64,000 nucleotides of DNA from assembly GCA_009746045.1 (NCBI GenBank), contig RPFO01000934.1, positions 461,001-525,000 of the forward strand. The letters are read 5' to 3'. A program made the position numbers and the translations under genes. Positions 55,491-64,000 of the stretch are shown here, piece by piece. The number at the start of each line of letters is the position of its first letter. Within the stretch, counting starts at the first letter, position 1. Origin of the DNA: Mesostigma viride (lineage: Eukaryota > Streptophyta > Mesostigmatophyceae > Mesostigmatales > Mesostigmataceae). The notes below the pieces were generated by a model. That model worked only from the letters and a program-made list of their open reading frames with translations. It was not told where the DNA came from and ran no database searches.

Positions 55491-58400
55491 ATGGCTGGAC
55501 AGGCCCGCACTCCGGCCAAGGTGGCTGATGCCGGGCCAATGCTGACGAGCAATTTTACAAGTCTTATCCGTGAGTTCGTCTACTCGGTAGTCACCGTGTG
55601 GGGTTCCATACCCAAAACTACTTTGGGAGATGCTGCATTCGGGGCAGAATGTTTGCGCTTCTTCTTGCAGTTGTCAAACCCTACAGCTCGTTTCACTCAC
55701 GGCATATGCGGGTGCTTGCCGCCTGCATGCATGTGCCTGCCTTCCCGTCGCCAGTTTCACAGATTTCTACTCGGATAATTACCCTCATTCTGAACCTTCT
55801 GATCGCGCGAACATTGAGTCCAGATGATTACGGGGTACGCATTATGATGCCACCGCCGCTTGCCCCCCGTGCATCCATTGAATGGCCCTGGCCACCTTAC
55901 TTTTCTCCGTCCAGTCGCAGGGTTTTTTGTTATCCTAATGCAGGGTCGTGGACGTTAGTAGAGCGTTTGCAGCGTTGGCTAGTTTAGGTTGCGATGAGGT
56001 GTTATTAATGTCATCTAAGCCTGTTTTTGAATCAGGCGCGGGCTTTAGAAAGCCCCCAACTCGCCAATCCCCTTATCCCAAACTCAAATCCATCACACGC
56101 TTCTTTACCCTATTAGTAATGTGGAGGAAAATGGGCACTAGGTCACTTAACCCAGGAAACCTTCCCACCAACTGGCTATCTGCAGCACCAATGGGACTGC
56201 CTACCATGCTGGCCTGTGTTAGTAGGGACAAAAATGTGACATCTTACTCGTTGTGGTCAAAAGCACTCCTGAGTAAGTCGGATACCTATCTACTCGACCA
56301 AGGTATCCTAATGGCTCCCCACCATGTTCCTTCCTGCGCTTGTTCCCTATCCACTCGACCAAGGCACCCTAATGGCTCTCCACCCATTTGCTTACTGTGC
56401 TTGTTCCACGGACCCACCAGTGTGTATTACAGTGACCCCAGGGGTGTCTGTTACAGTGACCCCGTGAGTGTCTGGTACTGCCTAGACCCTCGTTGTATCT
56501 AACCCCGATGCGGCCACGTGGCTGTGTTACCCCACCCAGAGACCAAGTCCACCCAGCCTAACCTCATTATCGCCAGCGCTTGTTACACGGCCCTATATCT
56601 ATCCTAGTATCTGACCCCCCACATGGACTCCTCCTTGGGTTGCCTCCCCTCCTCAATTAAGTGCATCCAGTTCCACACTCAACCCTGACATCTGAACCCA
56701 CAAGCGCGTCTGCCTGGGTTGACCCCCCCCCCACACACACACCTCAGATCAACTCCATCCAGTTCCGCCTCATCAACACCGTCATCCTTGTACCTAGCCT
56801 CCATGTGGCCGTTTTGCTGCGTGACCCCCACCTCCTCAGATCAACTCCATCCAGTTCCGCCTCATCAACACCGTCATCCTTGTACCTAGCCTCCACGTGG
56901 CCGTTTTGCTGCGTGACCCCCACCTCCTCAGATCAACTCCATCCAGCTCCACCTCATCAACACCGTCATCCTTGTACCTAGCCTCCACGTGGCCGTTTTG
57001 CTGCGTGACCCCCACCTCCTCAGATCAACTCCATCCAGTTCCACCTCATCAACACCGTCATCCTATTCCTGAGCCGCGAGGGCGCACGGCGTGGCTGCAA
57101 CCGTACCACGCTCAGGTGAGGGGGCGGAGACCCTGCGTGGACGTAAAGCTGCCCCGTGGTTGGGCCTGGAGGCTGTTAGAGGTTCTTGGGTGGTGTTTTA
57201 GGCATCCATTAGACACCCCTGTCGCATTCAGCCATTCACACTCGCATTCAGATATTCGCACAATGGACGTTTTCATGTGCTCGCAAACCTTGCACTTCCC
57301 ATACTCACATATTCTCATATTTGTTGTGACCGTTGCATTTGACCCACCGCTGTCTCCACCTGCTATCGACTCTCTTGCTTTTTCAGGCCTCATATTTTAT
57401 ATCTAACAAATTATCGCCTCTTGTGGACGCCGGCGCCATATTTTTACTGTCTTGCCATAACATAGCTGCGTTGTAATGTCGATGTCTGGATCATCTCTTC
57501 TGGTCTTCTGGTTTGGTAAGTCTTACCATTGCTTTAGCTTAACATCTAAAGGCAGCCTGATACCGTTTCACACCTGTTTCCTTGATGTCGCTGTCTTGGA
57601 AACCCATCCTCTTAGGCTTGCCTTTTGTTTTCCTTGGTCACATGTGTTTCACAACGAATATTTCGCTGATTTCAGTAAAATGCCTATCCCACCCAGTCAC
57701 TTAGGTATCCAAACCCTCCATGCTATCAACATCGCATGCCTCATGGATGCAGCGAGAGCTCACCCCCCGGTGACGTGTCGCGTCTCGTCAACGTGACCTG
57801 GCTGGCACTGCTGTGGGGCGGCGTGGTGGCTACTGCCACCTGCTCCCTGGTGATCTGGTACCAGGGGCTGGGCCCGAACGATGTGTTCACGCACGCCGTC
57901 GTCATCAATGGTGAGGGTCACTGTCAGCATCCATGGTAGCATGACTGTCGGAATCAATGGTGAGGGTCACTGTCATCATTAATGGCCAAGGCCACAAAAG
58001 ATCTCAAAAGATTCCTCAGAACAGTGGTTCTGTACCGCAGACTGATTGCACATGCAGTCCAGAAGGGTCACGAGGAAGGGGGTGTTTAGAGTCGGGAGGG
58101 GTATGGATACTGCCCAGAATGTATGCTGCTGTAGAACCAGCCAATTGCTGGATACCATCTAGAAGATAGCCAGAAATAGGGACCAGGGGTTGTAGGAAGT
58201 GTTGAGGGTTGAGGGTTCAGGGTTTAGGGTTTAGGGTTTAGGGTTTAGGGTTTAGGGTTTAGGGTTTAGGGTTTAGGGTTTAGGGTTTAGGGTGGTATCG
58301 GTACAATCTGGACCTCATGTAAACATGGGGGGGGTGGAGCAGAAGGGGCGAATGTGTCTGTAAGAATTAAGTGCGGCGCACGGGCATGGCGATGACCGTG

Positions 58401-61400
58401 TGCTTTTGGTATGTGCCGTAAGCAACTTGTTGCATATGAACTACACTATAACGTCTTGTGGTAATCGCTTATGGGATGTGACAAGTAGACGGCTCTTGCA
58501 TGGCGCTGTGTCCGTACGTCTTTTTGCCTTGCACATTTGGTCCTCAAGAAAAGGGCTCTGGCTGGTGCCCTGATGCACCCCAGTGGCGCCAAGCCATGCA
58601 AAAGAGAGAATCACAATGCGGCGACACAAGTCTTTCCGGATAGTGCATCACATTTTATACATGGGTCACTTTTTTATGTGGCCATCGTACAGGTCTCCCA
58701 GTATTCTCTGTGGAGGGTGGATTTTTCTGTGTGGGGACATATTGATTGATGCCTCCTTGGGTTGGTGCCTCCCATTGAATCCGTGCCAGGTAGAACTTAT
58801 CCACGCACTCCTCCTAAATTCATAAGCGCACTTAAGTCATTGATCCCTCCCCCCCGCCCCCCCCCCTGCACATCGCCCCACCCCGCCATGACCTAGCCAG
58901 GTGTCGCCGCGATGGTCGAGCTGTTCGGCGAACCTGCGTACGTGGTGGGCCAGAGCCTGCTGTGCTTCCGGTTGCGTGCGGCAGCAGAGGCCGCGGGCAC
59001 GCTCACCCGCTGCGTGATCACCTACGTGATGCTGGTGACCCGCACGCATGTGAGCCTGGGCCCATCCAGGATGGGATGCCTTGGATTCTTCTCGAACCAT
59101 TGTAACGTCTGATTTCCAGTTACTTGTTTCTGGTTGTTTTACAGCCCTTGCTCGCGCTCTTTTCCTTAAGACCATTTTAGTGTGTGTTTGCTGTTAAGGG
59201 TTTAGGGTTTATCTTAAGTGCTCTTTCAGGCCTATCTCCACCTTTTTCTAAATAATCCTTTTGACCACGCTTGTAAACCAACCGCCCGACCCTCACTAGG
59301 CCACTATTGTTCTGGCATCCTGAGCGGTGTGGATGTTTTGTATTAAGGGATGCACATGTGCACAAATTTCTACACAAGGATATCTAGAGATCTGACAGTG
59401 CATGTAAGGCGCTGTGGCCCCTGTTTAAACTTCAATTACCATGAAGGGGGGGGGGCACGTACCGCAGTAGGCACTACCGGCACATAGCCGCCCCCATCTA
59501 ATCCAGTCCAATGTAGCACAAGCAATGTACATGGTATAGGTGACAGACGGTAGAGCTATGGTGCAGGCGGCAGATCCGCCATGGGCCCCCGTTGAGCCCG
59601 CCGCAATGCAACTACAAAGATATTAAATAACTCAACGAATACCATGTTGTACACTGCGCTGTACTTAAGCGTAGAGTTTTATGGCCGGAGTTGGAGGGTG
59701 CGGAGTTGGAGGGTGGATGGGTTACTACCATTACTATTCTATATACCATTACTATTATATATGCCATTACTGTTCTATATACCATTACTATTCTAGATAT
59801 CATTACTATTCTTTTTATGCTGCTAATATTTTTTCCTATCCTTATTAATGTTATTATAATGGCGCTGTGCTTGAGCCTGCAAGGCCTTCCCTGACTTGCC
59901 TGCCTGTTAGAAACACACTTGGGCAAATCCTACTCTGACGTCGTCCCCCTGCCAGGGTGGTGCCACTCACTAAGCTCCCCCAGCTTGCCACCCTGGTTGG
60001 GTTACAGCTGGGGGAGCCATCCTCCTGGCTCCTTCGAGCCTCGACCCCCCCCCCCACTTTACTTAAAGTTCTGTCTCTTCTGCAATCCCTGTATCATACA
60101 TCATCACTCGGCTGTGGCTCGTTGCGTACTGGGGGATGTATCTAGACTGTAGGATGAACCGTGAGTATGGTGGTTGTGAAAGCAGGAGCATATGAAAAGC
60201 AACTATGGTGGTTGTGAAGGCAGGAGCATATGAAAAGCAACTATGGCGGTTGTGAAGGCAGGAGCATATGAAAAGCAACTATGGTGGTTGTGAACGCAGG
60301 AGCATATGAAAAGCAACTATGGCGGTTGTGAAGGCAGGAGCATATGAAAAGCAACTATGGCGGTTGTGAAGGCAGGAGCATATGAAAAGCAACTATGGTG
60401 GTTGTGAAGGTAGGAGCATATGAAAAGCAACTATGGCGGTTGTGAAAGCAGGAGCATATGAAAAGCAACTATGGTGGTTGTGAAAGCAGGAGCATATGCA
60501 AAGCAACTATGGTGGTTGTGAAAGCAGGAGCATATGCAAAGCAACTATGGTGGTTGTGAAGGCAGGAGCATATGAAAAGCAACTATGGCGGTTGTGAAGG
60601 CAGGAGCATATGAAAAGCAACTATGGCGGTTGTGAAGGCAGGAGCATATGAAAAGCAACTATGGTGGTTGTGAAGGCAGGAGCATATGAAAAGCAACTAT
60701 GGCGGTTGTGAAAGCAGGAGCATATGAAAAGCAACTATGGCGGTTGTGAAGGCAGGAGCATATGCAAAGCAACTATGGTGGTTGTGAAGGCAGGAGCATA
60801 TGAAAAGCAACTATGGCGGTTGTGAAGGCAGGAGCATATGAAAAGCAACTATGGCGGTTGTGAAGGCAGGAGCATATGCAAAGCAACTATGGTGGTTGTG
60901 AAAGCAGGAGCATATGAAAAGCAACTATGGCGGTTGTGAACGCAGGAGCATATGAAAAGCAACTATGGTGGTTGTGAAAGCAGGAGCATATGAAAAGCAA
61001 CTATGGCGGTTGTGAAGGCAGGAGCATATGCAAAGCAACTATGGTGGTTGTGAAGGCAGGAGCATATGAAAAGCAACTATGGTGGTTGTGAAAGCAGGAG
61101 CATATGAAAAGCAACTATGGCGGTTGTGAAAGCAGGAGCATATGAAAAGCAACTATGGCGGTTGTGAAGGCAGGAGCATATGCAAAGCAACTAAGGTGGT
61201 TGTGAAAGCAGGAGCATATGAAAAGCAACTATGGCGGTTGTGAAGGCAGGAGCATATGAAAAGCATGTCACTAGTGCGGATACTGCAGCATCCAATACTA
61301 TAGGCAACATTTTTCGTCCCTAAATTAATCTTAAGCAATAGTTATCCTTGTTATCGTAAATTAATAGTTATCGTAAATTTTATATAGTTGATAGTTATCG

Positions 61401-61927
61401 TAAATTAATCTTAAGCAATAGTTATCCTTGTTGCTTTGTAGCCGAGGACGTTCGCTTGCCTGGTGTCCTTGTGCCCTGCCTGTGAATTTCTTAATCCTGA
61501 ATTGCTCCTTATTCTCACACCCGTAAAGTCATGCCTGTTACTTGAGGCTTGCCTGGCCTCCTCGTGTTTACTTCGCTATTTTAAAGAAAACTCAAATATT
61601 GTCCTGCTTATCTTCCCTATGCTTCTGGTGCTATCCTGTTTAGAGGAATGACCACACTTGCAGATTTCCCCCTCTCCCCTTGACTGCCCTTTTCTGCATG
61701 TTTAATTCCCTCCTCTCCCCTCGCCACCCCCTGCCTTCCCTATCATGGCGTGTGCTGATTCAGCCCGCCGTGCTGGTCTTCAGCTACGCGCAGCTGGCGT
61801 TTGGTGTGGTGACCAGCGCCTGCCACTGGCTTTACTTTATTTGGAGCGCCAGACTCTCAAAACGAGAATCGGCGAGCGTGATGTCGAATCCGATGCTTCT
61901 ATTTCCGTCACCTTTCAAGAGCAGCAG
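55491..61927 (+). CDS. RFT1: RFT1 homologue, N-terminal half (6 exons seen, continues right)
   Basis: ER multi-pass protein needed for Man5GlcNAc2-PP-dolichol to reach the lumenal side in N-glycosylation (a flippase role is debated). Exons: 55491-55569, 55755-55834, 57024-57115, 57753-57910, 58901-59049 and 61764-61927; all junctions are GT-AG and phases agree (1, 0, 2, 1, 0, 2). ATG 55491 directly follows an in-frame TAA. 240 residues so far of an expected ~500. Recognisable blocks: LNLLIARTLSPDDYG, then INTVILFLSREGARRGCNR (family signature FLSREG.RR), the membrane helix WLALLWGGVVATATCSLVIW, MVELFGEPAYVVGQ (E and EP conserved), AGTLTRCVITYVMLV, and VFSYAQLAFGVVTSACHWLY. The acceptor at 55754, not the nearer one at 55762, keeps frame. 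Introns are large and full of repeats. The next exon was not found before the window ends. Confidence 0.85.
56748..57023 (+). repeat. three 92-bp tandem units duplicating RFT1 exon 3 start
   Basis: Units start at 56748, 56840 and 56932. Each begins with CAG|ATCAACTCCATCCAGTT, i.e. the acceptor and first ~41 nt of exon 3 (57024), followed by ~51 nt unlike the exon. The period equals the exon length (92 nt). Confidence 0.9.
57904..57973 (+). repeat. 49-bp duplication of RFT1 exon 4 donor
   Basis: ATCAATG|GTGAGGGTCACTGT occurs at 57904 and again at 57953. The first is the phase-correct exon end. Confidence 0.85.
58223..58292 (+). repeat. (TTTAGGG)10 interstitial telomere-type repeat
   Basis: Ten perfect units inside RFT1 intron 4, preceded by degenerate GGTTGAGGGTTCAGGG. 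A further GGGTTTAGGGTTTA lies at 59199 in intron 5. Confidence 0.97.
60150..61265 (+). repeat. 38-bp minisatellite, ~29 copies, in RFT1 intron 5
   Basis: Unit GCAACTATGGTGGTTGTGAA plus GGCAGGAGCATATGAAAA, period 38. It varies at a few positions only (GGTGG/GGCGG, AAGG/AAAG, GAAAAG/GCAAAG). Confidence 0.97.
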
Positions 61928-62119
61928 GTGCGTAGCTAGCCCCTTAGGCCTCCCTACAAGTAAAAATAACAGCAGATGGGTTGCTATGGGCGCAGGCCTC
62001 CCTATATCTAGAAATTAGAGGAGTCGGTGGGTAGACATACGCCTAGGCCTGCTTAGTTGTTCAAATAAGTGCAGCGGGTTCGCAGCTAACGCACCTGGGT
62101 CTGCATATCTCTTAAGTCT

Positions 62120-63365
62120 CACACATAATCATAGCGAGCGTATAGGAAAGTCGTAAGCGTATAGGTAAGCCCCACACATACCCATAGCGAGCGTATAGGT
62201 AAGTCGTAAGCGTATAGGTAATCTCACACATACCCATATCGAGCGTATAGGTAAGTCGTGAGCGTATAGGTAAGTCTCACACATACCCATAGCGAGCGTA
62301 TAGGTAAGTCGTAAGCGTATAGGTAAGTCTCACACATACCCATAGCGAGCGTATAGGTAAGTCCTAAGCGTATAGGTAAGTCTCACACATACCCATAGCG
62401 AGCGTATAGGTAAGTCGTAAGCGTATAGGTAATCTGACACATACCCATATCGAGCGTATAGGTAAGTCGTAAGCGTATAGGTAAGTCTCACACACACCCA
62501 TATCGAGCGTATAGGTAAGTCGTAAGCGTATAGGTAAGTCTCACACATACCCATAGCGAGCGTATAGGTAAGTCCTAAGCGTATAGGTAAGTCTCACACA
62601 TACCCATATCGAGCGTATAGGTAAGCCCTAAGCGTATAGGTAAGTCTCACACATACCCATAGCGAGCGTATAGGTAAGTCGTAAGTGTATAGGTAGGTCT
62701 CACACATACCCATAGCGAGCGTATAGGTAAGTCGTAAGTGTATAGGTAAGTCTCACACATACCCATAGCGAGCGTATAGGTAAGTCCTAAGCGTATAGGT
62801 AAGTCTCACACACACCCATATCGAGCGTATAGGTAAGTCCTAAGCGTATAGGTAAGTCTCACACATACCCATAGCGAGCGTATAGGTAAGTCCTAAGCGT
62901 ATAGGTAAGTCTCACACATACCCATATCGAGCGTATAGGTAAGTCGTAAGCGTATAGGTAAGTCTCACACATACCCATATCGAGCGTATAGGTAAGTCGT
63001 AAGCGTATAGGTAAGTCTCACACATACCCATAGCGAGCGTATAGGTAAGTCGTAAGCGTATAGGTAAGTCTCACACACACCCATATCGAGCGTATAGGTA
63101 AGCCCTAAGCGTATAGGTAAGTCTCACACATACCCATATCGAGCGTATAGGTAAGTCGTAAGTGTATAGGTAAGTCTCACACATACCCATAGCGAGCGTA
63201 TAGGTAAGTCGTAAGCGTATAGGTAAGTCTCACACATACCCATATCGAGCGTATAGGTAAGTCGTAAGCGTATAGGTAAGTCTCACACATTCCCATATCG
63301 AGCGTGTAGGTAAGTCGTAAGCGTATAGGTAAGTCTCACACATAATCATAGCGAGCGCATAGGTA
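62120..63365 (+). repeat. ~53-bp minisatellite, ~23 copies, rich in GTAAGT
   Basis: Unit: GAGCGTATAGGTAAGTCGTA, AGCGTATAGGTAAGTCTCAC, ACATACCCATAGC. Each unit has two TAG|GTAAGT sequences, exact matches to a consensus 5' splice site. It lies downstream of RFT1 exon 6 (donor AG|GTGCGT), apparently inside intron 6. Confidence 0.95.
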
Positions 63366-64000
63366 GTCACCTTGGCCTCCATGCACCTAAGCGTAGCAGC
63401 CTCGGGTCGCTGCAAATTGCCTATGCCTGCATACATACTAAGCCATGTAGAGCAGTCAATGGAAGCAAGCAATGGCAACATGCAGCACGTGTGCCTGTGA
63501 GTAGGCGTGTGCCTGATGTCCACGCCAGCCTAGGTTTGTATGCCTTAGCATGGGCTAGGCAGGGCGTTGCTAGGTCACCGGAGCCCCATATTGCAGCAGA
63601 AAAGGGCACACGGGTCCCTGGATGTGGAGGGCACTCTTGTCCCTGGGGGATCCCGACATCAATTCTAGCCATACTAGCCATATTGCTGAACAGGAATGCT
63701 GTTGTTGCTGTTTCTGCATCCACACCAGAGAATACAAACGGGTCCCAAGCCACATGCATCACCGTACCCCTCCCATTTAGCTTCCCTCCCGCCCCTCCCG
63801 CTCCATGCTCCGCCCCCCCCCCCCCAACCTTGCCCTCACTTTGGCTCCCTCCCCACATAAGCACATGAAAGCGCATCATGCGCCTGCTGTCACGTTCGAC
63901 ATGCCCCCTCCCTTGCATACTGCCGTACCTTGCCGTGTTGGGACCCCTGCGTCGGGAACCACCAGTGGCGCGGCGCCAGGTGGCGCGCTCTGGTTGGACC
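63366..64000. other. right-edge sequence, probably RFT1 intron
   Basis: No exon could be assigned by similarity. A C12 run lies near 63814-63825. Confidence 0.4.

Noticed and set aside
60063-61338. Frames encoding HNRHSCFSYAPAFTT-like repeats, and SYTYLYAYDL-like repeats at 62330-63523
   Set aside because: Translations of intronic minisatellites in RFT1.

Overview
This is a nuclear fragment of a GC-rich photosynthetic eukaryote, most likely a chlorophyte green alga. It carries a digalactosyldiacylglycerol synthase gene, GT-AG spliceosomal introns, RGG-rich nuclear proteins, an internal (TTTAGGG)10 tract, and a very heavy load of non-LTR retrotransposons and micro/minisatellites. There are no bacterial operons, phage genes or CRISPR arrays. 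Species cannot be named from the sequence alone.

Layout. 1-5.7 kb: remains of an APE-class LINE on the minus strand, split by a cluster of RLE-class LINE copies; one copy is itself interrupted by a 493-bp TIR element. 5.7-11.4 kb: anonymous direct repeats, L1-like ORF1 and ORF2 fragments and two huge (ATCC)n arrays. 11.4-22.2 kb: the first gene island, a divergent pair made of NUFIP (-, 4 exons) and DGDG synthase (+, 5 exons). 22.2-25.2 kb: RLE-LINE fragments of two families and a 170-bp tandem repeat. 26.1-28.0 kb: C/G-rich hexanucleotide megasatellites. 29.2-33.9 kb: a 615-bp near-perfect palindrome, a probable decayed DNA transposon with unrecognised ORFs, and ~173-bp tandem repeats. 33.9-39.1 kb: an almost full-length RLE-class LINE whose ORF combines a PHD finger, a RING-H2 finger, C2H2-like fingers, reverse transcriptase, a CCHC knuckle and a restriction-like endonuclease. 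39.1-45.8 kb: an array of 5'-truncated copies of the same element in alternating orientation, joined by TA-rich linkers. 45.8-52.5 kb: a third RLE family containing an APE LINE insertion with a 12-bp target duplication, then more L1-like fragments. 53.6-64 kb: the second gene island, again divergent: a DUF4336 protein (-, one exon) and RFT1 (+, at least 6 exons, running off the right edge), whose introns hold telomere-like repeats and two long minisatellites.

The cellular genes do unrelated housekeeping jobs: box C/D snoRNP assembly (NUFIP), galactolipid synthesis (DGD), an unknown probably plastid role (DUF4336), and dolichol-linked N-glycan precursor synthesis (RFT1). The most interesting biology is in the repeats. 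The RLE LINEs appear to insert into TA-rich DNA, and their own 3' tails supply such DNA, which would build self-propagating nested arrays. In addition, all four genes carry local duplications of exon ends, splice sites or stop codons, and one RFT1 intron contains about 23 tandem units that are each full of consensus 5' splice sites.
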